Positions 13,629 to 25,907 of a stretch of 64,000 bases of DNA are shown here, piece by piece (positions within the stretch are counted from its first letter, which is position 1; each line of letters begins with the position of its first letter). The notes under the pieces were generated by a model. It did no database searches, had not been told where the DNA came from, and saw only the letters and a list, made by a program, of their open reading frames with translations. This DNA is from Hymenoscyphus infarciens (lineage: Eukaryota; Ascomycota; Leotiomycetes; Helotiales; Helotiaceae). The stretch lies in NCBI GenBank assembly GCA_001414345.1, contig LLCB01000174.1, forward strand, positions 56,137-120,136. Reading direction: 5' to 3'. The translations under genes were made by a program, and so were the position numbers.

Positions 13629-14718
13629 TATTATAGAAAAAGAGATATTACGTAATCTCTTTTTCTTATATATATAGTAGAGTTTTTATCTCTAAATATA
13701 AAGCTCTTTAAAGCGCTTTTATTCTAAAAATATATAATAGTTATAAGCTTAGTTTAGTAACTATAATTACTATAATATATCTACTATATAATACTTAATA
13801 TTACTATATATTTAAAATACTCTCTACTAGTTATTAGCGAAATCAACCTCTCTTTAGTAGCTTACTCTCTTAATAAGCTTATATAAAGCTCTATAGCGTA
13901 TAAGTAATAAGCTTAGCTACGAAGCTAGCTACTATTACTTAGAGATACTTTTATAAACTAGAAGCCTAGTAGCGTACTAGCTATTCTAAGAGATACTTAA
14001 TTAAGATAATCTAGAAGCCTAGTACTCTATAAAGCTAGTATATATATATAATACTAGCTAATAGCTACTACTTCTATAAACGCTATTTACTTTACTATTA
14101 TACTAGAACTAGAGCTATATAGACTAGAGTTAGATTAAGAGATAAGAGTTAAATAGAATCTAGAAGTAGAAGTAAGAATTTACTTTTAAGAATACTAGAA
14201 CCGCTAGTAGAATAACTATAAAGAGAAGTACTTCTAAATTATTATACTAAGATATAGAAATTAGAGAGCTATTAGTTAAGAGGAAGTTTATAAGCTTAGA
14301 AAGCTATTACTATAATAGTACGAAATATATACTACTATAAAAGAGGTATATAAGAGTGCGTTCCGCAGAATAATATACGTAGATACTAGACTCTAATATA
14401 GAAGAAAAGGAAAAACTATCTCTCTCTAACTCTAGGAGTAAGCTGCTATATATAAGAGATTTGAACTAAAAGGTCTAAAACCGACTAAACGTTATACGTC
14501 GGCTAATACAAAAGCCCGAACCTACGTAACCTTCCTAAAACAGATAATATAAGATAACAACTACTGAAACCTTATATATAGCAGGTACTCTTAGCTATCT
14601 AAGATAATAGTATACTATTATAATTACTCTTCTAGATCTAAAGAATATATTATAGAAAAAGAGATATTATATAATCTCTTTTCTCTATATCTATAGTAGA
14701 GTTTTTATCTCTATAATA
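13629..14718 (+). mobile_element. TRIM (miniature LTR element) copy 1, interrupted by a solo LTR
   Basis: LTRs at 13629-13739 and 14648-14718 share a start (TATTATAGAAAAAGAG) and surround an internal segment homologous, in reverse complement, to that of the second copy (42699-51337). Removing the nested solo LTR (14311-14622) and one ATTAC leaves an internal region close to the 585 bp of copy 2. The right LTR lacks about 40 bp in its middle. TCTAG stands at both outer edges (13624-13628, 14719-14723), a probable target duplication. After the left LTR comes GTTATAAGCTTAG, resembling the Copia primer-binding site. No coding potential is seen. The exact right end is less certain than the left. 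Confidence 0.78.
14311..14622 (-). mobile_element. Solo LTR, 312 bp, nested in TRIM copy 1
   Basis: Reverse-complement copy of 13166-13477, of the same length, with a perfect ATTAC target duplication (14306-14310 and 14623-14627). It keeps many more C and G bases than its sister (for example GTGCGTTCCGCAG near 14357), so it is younger or was hit less by RIP. It interrupts the internal region of the TRIM and is therefore the later insertion. Confidence 0.85.
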
Positions 14719-14723
14719 TCTAG

Positions 14724-15429
14724 ATAGTTATAATTAATTAGAAAGTGAAAGTATTAATTACTATAGTTTTAATAGTATATAATCTACTTCTTTTAGATTA
14801 ATTATATATATTTTTCTTATAGATTATATTCTAGTTATATTTTCTCTAATAAGATTTAGTAGCTTTACTAATATAAGTATAAGAGCAGTCTAATAAGTGA
14901 TTAGCGAAGGTAACTTGTAGCGTAAGTAAGGCTGTGCTATTACTACAGCTGTTACACCAGGGTTTTCAGGGTTTGTTATGTTGCTATGACAGCCCACTAA
15001 AAGGGGCAGGACAGGGGCCGGAGGTCGGCTGATTTTGCATGTTCGTGCGACCGAGGCGACTTCTGGCAACCAACGAAGAAGACCAACTCAGCTGCATGAC
15101 CACCCGGCAGGCCTCCTTTACAATTAGATATCTGCTATCACTCTTGCCTTGTAGAAACTACACTCCTCGCTATTACCTCCAGCTTCATATTTCCAACTCT
15201 TCCCCATCTTTGGAAATTCAATCGCAAAAACCGCCAGCGCATCTCCATTGAAAGCTTTGTTTACTTTGGGCCGCACTGGTCCGTGCAAGCGTTGTTGACT
15301 AGCTGCCATCAGGACGAGAAGATCTAAAACAGCCCCTTCACCACACTCGAAGCCTCTCTTCTTCTCTCCACCTTGCGCCTTCTTTACGAACCTTTCTCTT
15401 GCTCTCGCCATCGAAGAACCGCAGCGAAA
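14724..15429. other. Transition from RIP-mutated DNA to gene island; kinase 5' region
   Basis: Composition changes sharply at about 14,920-14,950, where CA/TG-containing sequence returns. From there to 15429 lies the presumed promoter and 5' UTR of the kinase gene. It includes pyrimidine-rich stretches at about 15,340-15,410 just before the start, common in filamentous-fungal promoters. No separate gene is supported. Confidence 0.4.
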
Positions 15430-17456
15430 ATGACCTCGGAAGGTGCTGCCAACCAGTACCAGGTGCTCGAGGAGCTGGGAAGCGGAAGTTTTGGAGTGGT
15501 GTACAAGGCAATTGACAAGAGCACCGGAGAGGTCGTCGCAATCAAGCACGTAGGTTTCCCTGATGTGACTGTCTCTGGTAACTGTCAATTGACATGCTAC
15601 AGATTGATCTCGAATCGAGCGAAGACGATATTCAAGAAATTCAACAAGAGATCTCGGTTCTCAGCACCTGTGCTAGTCCGTACGTAACGCAGTACAGAGC
15701 GAGTTTCCTCCGAGGACATAAGCTATGGATTGTAATGGAGTTTCTGGGTGGAGGATCCTGTCTGGACCTGGTATGCTTATCATGGAGATGTCAAAGCACT
15801 ACCCGCGGCGCGAACTGACTTTTCGCAGCTTAAACCAGGATCTTTCAACGAAGCCCACATAGCAATCATATGTCGCGAACTACTTCTCGGACTCGAATAT
15901 TTACACAAGGAGGGGAAGATTCATCGTGATATCAAGGCCGCCAATGTCTTGTTGTCGGACAAAGGCAAGGTCAAGTTGGCAGATTTCGGTGTCGCAGCCC
16001 AACTCACCAATATCAAGTCGCAAAGAAACACGTTTGTCGGCACACCCTTTTGGATGGCCCCAGAAGTTATCCAGCAGGCTGGTTATGACTTTAAGGCTGA
16101 TATCTGGTCGCTCGGTATTACCGCTATGGAATTAATAAACGGAGAGCCGCCAAATGCCAGTGTTCATCCAATGAAGGTCCTGTTCCTCATCCCCAAAGCA
16201 CCTGCTCCTCGGCTGGAAGGAAACCATTACAGCAAAGACTTCAAAGACTTCGTTGCGCAGTGCTTGGTCAAAGATTGCGATAGAAGACCAAGTGCAAAAG
16301 AACTTTTGCGACACAAATTTATCCGCTCGGCAGGAAAGGTCGAAGCTTTGCAAGAGTTGGTCGAGAGAAAGCAAGAATGGGACGGTGGTCGAACTCGAGC
16401 TTCTCACCCACGGTTTTATGAAGAGACATTGTATGTGTTCTGCCCCATGATATGCGGAAGCTTTCTAACTCTAATAGGAACAACATGAAGCCGAAATCCG
16501 AACCCGACGAATGGGTGTTTGATACCGTTAAAGGCCCCTCCACGATCGCACAACGCAAGAATACCACAAAACGAAGGAAGCTGTCAGTCATTCATGCAAA
16601 TGGTCAAGGTATAAATTCGGGTGCAGAAGAAGCATTGAAAAGACTCGACCTCAAAGACGCCCCCTTGGAATATTCTTCTCCCCCACCAGTTACGATCAAA
16701 AAAGGAACCGTGCGCAAACAGCCGTCAATAGTCCAACTTTCAACTCCCACCAAACACCGACAAGCAAGCTCACAAAAGAAGCCACTCCAACCTGATTTGA
16801 GTTTTGGAAATACCGGCTCCACTGTTCGGGTATTTCGACGGGTATCCGACAACTCCACAACAGCTCAAGTCGATTCTGATGTATCGGCGCCGGGATCCAC
16901 CCGAGACGAAAACCGACCTCCAATGACACAAAATGTCACGAAAGAAGCTGTTCTTGGTCGACGAGCATTTAATAAAGTCGTGGATCCTTCTTTCCAGGAA
17001 CTCCACGCTCAGACTAGCAATCAAGCCAAGCGGGAAGCAATATCAAAACTTGCAGATGCCTGGAGTGCTCTTGATGCCGTCGATCCCGAGGGCGAATACC
17101 AACTCCTGAAGGCTATGATTGAGAAGGTCCAAAACGATCCCAAACTATCATCGTTATTAGCATCTCCTACCAAAGCATCAAGTCGTGACGGCACGCCCCA
17201 AGCTACACCACAAGCCACACCACAAGCTACGCCTCAGAAGTCCGGAGCAAAGTTGGTCTTGGCTCAGAATAATCCTCATTTGAAGAGCCATCGACTGAGG
17301 CGACAATCAAGCATGATGCCCGACGGAGAGCAGAAAGAGAAAGTTGCCCACTTGCCCGGCCAAGCTGTACCAGGTATGGAGCACACAAAGCAGCTCAGTG
17401 ATGTGCTCTATGGCCGATGGGCTGGGGGCTTGAGAAATCGATGGCCGGCAGTGTAA
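15430..17456 (+). CDS. GCK-III / Ste20-type serine/threonine protein kinase
   Basis: Spliced gene encoding 622 residues: exons 15430-15549, 15603-15770, 15829-16430 and 16478-17456; introns of 53, 58 and 47 bp, all GT-AG, joining in phase. The kinase domain fills about residues 10-260: glycine loop [11 protein letters not shown] (17-27), ATP-anchoring Lys39, HRDIKAAN (catalytic Asp130), DFG (Asp148) and [11 protein letters not shown]. The N-terminal position of the domain and these motifs match germinal-centre kinases of the MST3/MST4/YSK1 group (yeast Sps1, Ustilago Don3, Neurospora MST-1, Sordaria SmKIN3). Those act in septation, polarity and STRIPAK-linked signalling; this role is inferred. 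The C-terminal half is low-complexity and Ser/Thr/Pro-rich, with an ATPQ repeat encoded near 17,195-17,240, and a conserved-looking Trp-containing tail. The gene appears intact. Confidence 0.93.
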
Positions 17457-18238
17457 TTAACTTCCATGACCCAGTACACATAATTGCATAGCATCATTGT
17501 GGGAGTTGTTGAAAAAAAAAAAGTTACGTTGAATTTTGTTCTCTAATTGCATAAAAAGACGAGTACCCAAATAGAATTAAGGGGCGGGTGTGTTTTGTAT
17601 TGTACAGCAGGAGAGGGGATCCCTTTGGGTTTTAACTGTACCAATTTGGGAATCTCTTCACGATTCATGATAATGTTGTTTTTATATGGGTTTTCTCAAC
17701 TTCTCCTCTTTTTGGGATGAGTAATTGGGGGGGAGCGTTGAGGATTGAATTTTCGGTACATTTTCTTTGGGGGTTTTTTGGTGGTTTTGTAGGATATGTG
17801 GGGGCAACAAAGTCAGTTATCGTGCTAGTATTTACAGTATTCTATGTGTACTCTTGCTTTCGGCTTTCTACTATGACCTCGTGAAGTTTTGGTCCTTGCA
17901 GAAGGTGGGGTGTTGGAAAAAGACGTTGTCGCTCTTCAAATATCTGATGGGTGGGTGCATGGTAACACCATATGTTTCACAGCTCCGTGACTATTGCTGG
18001 TGGCAAAAACTCTCACTAATTGAATGCAAGACTCTCCGAATGGGTGTAGCTGAAGGCGGCAGTGTCGCTTTCTCATTCGTTAGTCTTTCCTATGATCGTC
18101 CCAACGCCCGAGTCGCCCACCACGAGGCACCTTTCTTAAATACTACCATGTAGGTACTTTGCTTCAATCTCTTCTCCGTCGCACTTTTCATTGTTATTTG
18201 CTGTTATCTACTTTTCCCCCCACAACTCACGAGGATCA
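17457..18238. other. Intergenic, kinase 3' region; no supported gene
   Basis: Contains the kinase 3' UTR, with an A-run at 17510-17522, then T/G-rich sequence. An open frame at 17767-18153 has no recognisable features and I do not support it as a gene. Confidence 0.5.
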
Positions 18239-18850
18239 ATGATGGAAAGTAACCGGAAGGAAAAGCGAACTTTCGAGGGCGCGATTGACTATCCCGAAAA
18301 ACGCCACAAAATCGAGGACCAACGTTTCGATGATGAGGCGGTGAAGGCATACGAACCTCCTCAGCGCCCGAGAAGAACGGGAGATTTTCCCCCTCGCCCT
18401 TTAAAATCAATCATCGACGATTTGGTTTTGCCTTGCAACACTTATCAATATGAGAGATTGAAAGAGCGCGACGAATTTAGGATACTTATCATCGAACCTG
18501 GGAAGGGGAATGATCCAATCAACTGCCGCTTGTTACCTACCTTCAAGTTTAGCTCACGACATCCCCAAATATGAAGCCGGGTATTTCGAGCTCCTGAACT
18601 CAATGCTACGAGTGAGGATAGCGAAACTCTCGTTGGGTTAGCACCGAGAGATTCTCGAAGCGGAGATTACATTTGCATACTGTTTGGTGTCAGTGTCCCA
18701 GTAGTGTTGCGCCGTCATCAATCAGACTCAACATCACGCTGGGAACTGATTGGCGAGGCCTGTGTTGATGGGAGGATGGAAGGGGCAGCATTTCGCTCTC
18801 TGGGAAAAGAACAAGTTGCTTCGCAAACAGTGGAGTTCCAAGTCTGGTAA
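18239..18850 (+). pseudogene. Collapsed HET (heterokaryon-incompatibility) domain gene
   Basis: One reading frame runs from ATG 18239 to TAA 18848-18850 and is broken by an in-frame TGA at 18572-18574. Before the stop it reads like the beginning of a HET protein (YERLKERDEFRILIIEPG, then INCRLL). After the stop it reads like the C-terminus (SGDYICILFGVSVPVVLRR, then WELIGEACVDGRMEG), which in HET proteins normally lies several hundred residues downstream. The core of the HET domain (the YEALSYxWG region onward) is absent. The gene therefore looks internally deleted and then truncated. HET proteins trigger non-self recognition and cell death on hyphal fusion; this copy is presumably dead. An unusual intron instead of the TGA cannot be fully excluded. 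Confidence 0.72.
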
Positions 18851-18945
18851 CTGGTTTTTGGCAAAGTATTTTAATCTGTTTCAAGGTTTTCGACCTGAAG
18901 TCCGCCATTTTACCACCAATATTTCAAACAAAGTTAATTATCTCG

Positions 18946-19737
18946 TCATCCTCGAGAGGATACGATGAACTCCGTCAAAAATAAATTTGGACTGGACACA
19001 AGTGGTTGCCCGGGAATTTGAAAAGCTCCGCACCCATTTGTACTTTTGTAGACCAATGGTGCCGCATAAGGGTAAAGGGAACATCGGCGCATGTTCTGTT
19101 GTCGTACAATTTCTTCTAACTCTGGCTTGCGAGTAAGGGCTGTTCTGGCGGCGTGCAGTGCTTTCGCTTCCTCCAACAGATAAACATCTTCTCGGAGCAG
19201 AACTGTTACACCTGGTAGTACCAACTTTCCAGCAGTGTCCTTGTTTTGAGTCTCGCCTTCCTCCTCATCCCCACGTATAGTCCCCTCGCTTTCAGTCTCC
19301 TCCATATCTGCATCACTTTGCAATTCCGTGCGCAATCCCATTTCATTCACTTCCACTAATGCCATTTCCGTTAACCCGATCCAATTCTGTTTCATTTCGG
19401 CACAGTAACACCCCCCTTTTTCCTCCTCTTTATATCTCCTCGGACTGTTCTGTTTCTCGGCCAATCACAAGACCCTTCCAAACCTCGCCTTGGCGACGCG
19501 ATTTGCTGTCTCGTGAGTATCGAAGATATCGAATGTCACCTGGCCCTTTTTGTCCTTGTGTTTTTCGAACTCGGTTTGAGTTACCATGTAGGATAATATC
19601 TTGAGTTGTATGGTTTTGTGGTTCGAAGACTCTTGCGTGATTGAGAGTTGGAAGAATTCTCGAAGTACAAAATTCTCCAACTGAGGCGTTTGTTGGTTCT
19701 TATCCAGAAAAGGAGAAAGAACTCCATGATGGACCAA
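18946..19737 (-). CDS. Possible hypothetical protein, minus strand (two blocks)
   Basis: Two adjacent minus-strand frames, 19465-19737 (ending near ANRVAKARFGRVL) and 18946-19464 (acid-rich, then LLEEAKALHAARTALTRKPELEEIVRQ), could be exons of one small gene. The only junction with a GT and AG near the border would be very short (about 19 bp), so either the gene is broken or the model is wrong. The first block has the flavour of small fungal proteins with an 'xxANxxA' helix, but I do not recognise a family. Low confidence that it is functional. Confidence 0.28.
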
Positions 19738-20074
19738 TAGGCCGGGACGGCATCAAGCACTTTCAGTACACATACCACGCGGTGTCAGTTCTCAATGAAA
19801 CTGGCTCACACCGTTCTCTTCCAACAATGTACCAGCCTATGAGAGATATCGTTGCAGGTAGTCGAATCAGGTTACTTAAGGTATGACTCGAAACAAACAT
19901 ACAGTCATCAAGTACCCGTGGCTGATACTTTTTAGGAGTCCCAAGTTTCAATTGGTGACAAAATCGTTCTCGACAAGACATGATTGGGAACTGACCGCTT
20001 CTCGGAGCTGGCACCCGCTGGTCAAACCGCCTGCTTCATTATATCATCTCTGTACAAACCCCGATAGTGTTTAA

Positions 20075-20863
20075 GCCATCGCAACAACTCGACGAAAGTA
20101 TCCACGTTACATAGAACACAAAGCAGATATCAACGGCATGCCTCCACTCTTCTCTTTGGTCAAGTAAGTCAAAATAGCCTGCTACGTCAAGTATAAACCA
20201 GGGTCCAGATCATTTCAACCCTTCAGATGGTCCTCCGGTCTTCAAATTCCAGACGAAGTCTTTGAACACCCGTCCATACTAGCATTACAGCGAATTACAC
20301 AAGACATAGAGACGCTGTAAGTAAAGCTTTAGATTGATCGTCGTTTTTCGCTGAGAAAGGGTTAGTGTCAACGATTCGGTATCATACAAGCGAGAAAAGG
20401 TGGGTCTTGCAAACTGTTTAGGTATCTTTCTCACGAGGACCAGCAAAATGGTTATCACGAAAATTTAATCCCACTACTTGGTCACCACGGCTTTTCAGTA
20501 CAAGATCCTTACAACAACATTCAAGAACTGCTCCGCAATTGTTTCAAAGCTTGGTATTTGGCACTCGCAAATCTACCTTCATGGGGCGAGACAAACGATT
20601 GTGACATTGAACAGTACATTAAAGGGATTGAGGACGTCATTATAGGCCTTGCCCACTTTAGGTGACTATCTTCCTCTGAATTTCGGTCAACCCATTATTG
20701 AAATAGTTCTAGCTTTGATGCACCGGGGTATTTTGGGAGTCATCGGGAGCATGTTCTAAGGACGAGGGAAATGGAAATTGGTGGTATTGATGCACTTCGA
20801 GCAATCTCCACTTTCTCCGTTTCTAAAAGGTGGCCTTCTAGGCTATGCTCTAAAGACTACTAG
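20075..20863 (+). pseudogene. 5'-truncated sesquiterpene synthase (class I terpene cyclase)
   Basis: C-terminal half only. Phase-consistent exons: 20075-20163, 20227-20316, 20366-20399, 20438-20661 and 20713-20863 (TAG). Diagnostic features are YIEHKADINGMPPLFSL, LQIPDEVFEHPSILALQ, the metal-binding NSE triad as NDSVSYKRE, NCFKAWYLALANLPSW, and a GYFGSHREHVLRTRE tail, in the order of fungal sesquiterpene synthases. The N-terminal half with the DDxxD-type motif is not seen upstream, and an in-frame TAA precedes 20075. The fourth exon needs a 38-bp intron (20400-20437), unusually short; the fifth uses a GTGACT donor. The family cyclises farnesyl diphosphate in the cytosol. As a relic it should be inactive. 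It ends 77 bp before the DIRS-like element. Confidence 0.75.
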
Positions 20864-20940
20864 TGCCCTGACTACACTCTTTATTATTGGTATATATTTT
20901 ATCACGAGGTTCATGTTAGAAGGCTTAGTTTTGTTCAAAT

Positions 20941-21103
20941 ATAAATGGAAAGGGTTTATAGTGAATTGAGGAATCAGCTTATTAAGCAAGGAGGAGGCAT
21001 ATATATATATGCCTTCTCTCGTGCCGAGTAACCTCTATTCTACTAACAACACTTCCTGTCACTTTTAACGTCTTATTTAGTATTAAGCTCTTTTTTAACC
21101 TAA
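20941..21103 (+). repeat. Split direct repeat A1 of DIRS-like element
   Basis: Left terminal repeat, near-identical to 25902-26064 apart from transitions. It keeps more C/G than A2, for example GTGAATTGAGGAATCAGC against the T/A-converted form in A2. Confidence 0.85.
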
Positions 21104-24100
21104 TAATACTCTTACCTATCTATCTATTAAGAGGATGCCTCTAAAGCGTAGTAAACAAGTCGCTTATAAGAGTATTATTACTAAGGCTAGTAATAGAGCT
21201 ATAGAGGCGCTCTAAGCTTAACTAGTAGAAGACGATATCGAAGACGATAAGTGTAATAGACGAGTTAACGAAGTACGCTATAATGCTTAAGTAGCTATAT
21301 AAGCACGATATACTGCCTAGGACGCTACTACTAATTAAGACGATGCTATAAACAGCGCTCGCTGTCTAGCCCGTCGAAGAAGATAGCTATAAGTATAACA
21401 GGACTAGGGTTAGGCTTAAGACAATAATAGTATGAACTTCTATCTAGAAGGTAAAAGCGATAGCGACGATAGCATCGATAAAGCCCCCCTCTAAGACCCT
21501 GTCCAAGTAAATAGGCCGGCTAATAATAGACTACTGAATAGCCCTCTCCCCTTTCAAGGTAACTAATACCCCTAAGTCAATAGATATATAGGTAGATATA
21601 ATAGCGAATACTAGGGTTATATAGAGAGACTATTTAATAGAGGATACTCTTAGAGCTTTGCCTCTAGATATTCTTAGAGATACTCTTAGAGCTTCTCTTA
21701 GAGCAACTTCGGTTAAGGCAACTTCGGCATAGGATACTCTAACTTTTAGAGCCTCTAGGGTTTTCAAGGCTACTTATAGGCTAATTTTAGCGTAGGATAC
21801 TCTTATAACTTTAGCGCTACTACCTAGGGTAACCTGGCGGGAGTTCTAGGGCTTAGCTAGAGTAATTAAGGTAATATTACTATACTAGTTACTAATTAAG
21901 AAGTAGATAGGCAGAGCCGACAATTTAATATACTAGAGAGAGAGATAGTATATACTAATAATACTTAATAGGCTAACCTCCCTCCTTATTAGGAAGTGCT
22001 ACTAATAGACGAAGGAATTAATCTAAGAGGGAATCTATTAGAAGGAATATTAGTAGTAAATAATAATAGTAAGAATATCCCCTCTTATATACTTAGTATA
22101 ATTAATAGCCTCTCTCTAGAGTATAAGAAGTACTTAATATAAATTATATAAGGTATATTTAAGCTAAGAGATCTCTACTACCTAGACAACGACACCTCTC
22201 TAATTAATAATAATAAAAGTACTATCTCCTTTAATAAAGAAGCTAGTATACTAAATTTTAAAGTAAAGAAGACATTAAAAGTCTTTAGATCTAATACTAC
22301 TAAGTAGTCTTATTACTTTCTAGTATATACTATATATATAATCTCCTTATTTAGTAAGAGCATCTATATTTAGCTTAATAACTTTAACTATAGAATTATA
22401 AGCCTAGCTAAGGATTATACCTAGGTAGAGGTAATCTAATTAACGCTCTTCTAGTAGGAAAAGGTGGTTAGTAGAGGTAGATTAAGAGAGGTAGAATTAT
22501 AAGAGATACTTAAGAGTATAATCGCTTAATACTATTAGATAAGAAGACTAGGCTACAACGGCGGTAGAGAAGAAGGAAGAGAGAGTTATTAAAGTTATAA
22601 TTAGAATAGTAATATCTCTTTATAAACGTGCTTTAAGATAAGTAAACTAAGAGGTTATAAGAACCTAAATTATACTTAAATCTATTTACTAAAGAAGGAC
22701 GATAAAGGCGATAAGAAGGAGATAAGGAAGAGCTAAGAAGTTAGTATAAGAGGGACGATAGATAAAGACTATAGTAGTACTAATAAAGATCTTTTACTCT
22801 AATTTATATCTTCTTATCTATACTCTCTTACGCTTATTCGATCAAATACTATAGTATTCTTCTCTTTATATAATATATTAAAACCGCTACTAGATATATC
22901 ACTCTCTCTATTATCTCTTAAAGTATAAAAGACACTATTACTCTAATATCTTAATCGTTTACTCTTAGAAAACATTGATAATATACTTCGATTTAAGGTG
23001 CTAATTAGGTATAAGGGCTTAGAAGTTTTATATATATTAAAGAACCTCTTATCGACTACTGAATTCGATAAGCTTTTAACTTTGAAAGTAAGGAACGATT
23101 TAAAAGCTAGTCTAATTAAGAAAGTTAATCTACGCTAAGAGGCACCTTTTATAGCTTCTCTACTTAGTTTTATACCTAAACTAAAGCCTAATAGCAATCG
23201 ACGCTAAATATACCATTTATTCTATCTTAAAGGCTGTTTAATAAATTATTATATATTAGATAAGTATGTATATCTAAAGTACGTCTCCTTCTAAGAGGTA
23301 TTAGCTATAGTATAAGAAGCTAGCTAAGGGTGTATAATACTTAAAAGAGACATATCTAACGCTTTTCAAATAGTACTAATTATACTATAAATTCACTAGC
23401 TTTTAGGTTTCTAATAGAAGGGGATTTATTATACTTATATAGTACTACTCTTCAGCCTTATCATAGTACTATTTATCTTTAATATCTTTATAAAAGCTCT
23501 TAAATAGATAATATAGTTATACTTAAGGTAGTATATTATAAGCTACTATTTAGACGACGAGTTCGCTATATTTAAAGCTATCGAAGCTACGCCTTAATTC
23601 CTTAAAGAATAAGCTATAGAGTATAGGACTCTTACTTAAATATTAGATATACTAATTAATAATAAAAAGAGCGCCTAAGATACGCTCTTAGAAGTAATAG
23701 AGTACTTAATAGATACTATTACTTTTAAGGCCTCTATACTACTAGAAAAGCTAGCTAAGATAAAGCTCGAGACACGCTAATTTATTAACTATAGAAGTAT
23801 TACCTATAATAAGCTCGAATCGCTTACTAGCCTTCTATCTTTTTACGCCTCTATAGTATAATTAGGCTAGGTCTTCTACTATAACTTCTAGACATTCATA
23901 TATATATAGCCCGACTATATACCTTATATAGAAAGGAGGCGCCTCTTAAAAGAAGTTTAAAAAGACCTTAGATAATAGAATAAGATATTACTATAGTTTA
24001 ATAATATATACTTCTTTAATAATATCTAGTTATATATATACCTTTTTTATAATACCTCTATTAAAGGCTTAGAGGCTTTCTTTTTAGAAGTAAATAATCT

Positions 24101-25731
24101 AAGATATATTTAATAAGAGTATATATATACGCTACTAAAAGAATACGCTCTTTAGTTATCTCTTCTAAAGATTAGAAAAGACTCTTAATTTAATATAAAT
24201 ATCTTTAAGATTAAGATAGTAAGAGTATCCTTTAAACAATAAGAGAAGGTGTAGGCGACAAAGAGGGTAATTATTTATATAGATAATACCACTATATAGA
24301 TTAGACTTCTTAAGCAGTTCTTAAGATACCTCTACTAAAATCGCCTCTTATAAGCCACTTTACGCCTAGCTATCTAATTCGATATCGATATACGATTAGA
24401 GTATATACTAGAAGTAGATAATATCTTAGTAGATACTCTCTCGCGTAATTTATATAGAATAGTAGCTAATTAGTACCTATACTAGTAGTCTCTTAATTTG
24501 ACGATCTCTCTCTTAATTACCTTAAATATATAAAGAATAAAGTTAAAATATCTAAGATATATATAAGACTCTTCTATTATAGCCTCTTATTAAACACTTA
24601 GAAGGTGTATAGTACGTATATACGCTCTTTTAAGAGGTTCTAGGTTAAGAGACTCTAGCGACTATAGCTAGTAACGACTTTAGCACTTTATAAGTAGGTT
24701 TTAAAGAGAGTATATAGTAGGATCAGTTAAGGACTTTTAAAGGCGGACTCTATATAAATCAGCCTCTTCGCGATTCAATTAATATATATAGAGTATAACC
24801 TAGATCTAAAGCTATTTAAGTTCTTGCTTTTACGTCGAATTATAGTAGGCGTTTAAGTAATATAAGGCTCTTATAAGAAGAAGAAGGCGAAGCCTTTATT
24901 AATACTACAATTACACTAGATTACCTCTTAAGCTTTAAGAGCTAGGCCTTAGGTTCTATAGCTAGAATAGATTAATAGCCTTAACTTCAAAGCTACTATA
25001 AAGCTAGCTTTTATAGGATTCCTTTATACTATAGAGATTATATATAAAGACGCTAATTTAGTTAACTATAGAGTATTTATATATATACGCTTTTAATAAC
25101 AAGATATTACTTTTACTAAGAAAGACGAATACGTAATTATATATCTATAATTAAGTAAATCAAACTATAAGCATATAAGAGTAGAGATATTAGTATTAGG
25201 TATAGGATTACCTACCTACCTTATAGTAGTACTTCGAGCGCTATTTACTCTCGATTCTTAACCTTTTATAGTACTACTCTTTTACTAGGAGAGCGGCTCC
25301 TTTATAAGAAACCGATATATTAGCTCTTTACGCTACTACCTCTAATTAGTTAGTATTAATAATAATATATTATATTTAGAACATAGTCTACGTAGAAGCG
25401 CCGTATAATATACTTCTAATAATAAAGTATTAGATATAGATATTTAAATACTTAAAAGGTAGACTTCGAATACTTTTAAGAGGTACTTTACTCTAAGCTA
25501 TTAAAAGTAATACCTTTTAAATAAGCGCTTTTTAATAGGCAAGGCTCTCCCTCTCCTAGCCTAGTAGGCTTTAGAAGACCTCTATAGTTAGTAGATAGCA
25601 TGTTCTCTATTATAACTACGTTATATTACTATTTACGCTGCTCGTAGTCTTTTTTACTTTTGAAAAGCCTTATTCTTTCTTATATTTATAGCAGCTTCTC
25701 TTTAATTAGTCGAGTAACCTCTCTTAAAGCG

Positions 25732-25907
25732 GCTAATAGTACTTACTCTTTTTACCCTTATATTAGTAAGATACTTAGAGAGCCTCCTAATTAGCCTAAA
25801 AAGAAGGTATATAAGAGAGTATAGAGTAAGATACTAAAAGCTAGCTAGTAAATACAGAAATTCTTAAAATAGCCTTAAATACGTATATATAACGAAAAGC
25901 GATAAAT
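25732..25907 (+). repeat. Split direct repeat B1 of DIRS-like element
   Basis: Matches 26137-26312 at a constant offset of 405 bp and ends in ATAAAT, which is also the first hexamer of A2. Confidence 0.85.

Noticed and set aside
13490..14305. Inverted-repeat transposon bounded by the two inverted 312-bp sequences
   Set aside because: Each 312-bp copy has its own 5-bp duplication (TATAT and ATTAC), so they are independent solo LTRs.
1..14900. CRISPR-like or centromere-like origin for the repeat-rich AT blocks
   Set aside because: The repeats resolve into LTR elements with target duplications, and the TpA excess with CpA/TpG loss is explained by RIP.
17767..18153. 128-residue plus-strand open frame
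   Set aside because: Biased hydrophobic/Trp-Cys composition in a T/G-rich 3' region, with no recognisable motif; likely chance.
18946..20074. N-terminal half of the terpene synthase
   Set aside because: No aspartate-rich motif or family-like segment in any plus-strand frame; the plus-strand frames there do not resemble a cyclase.
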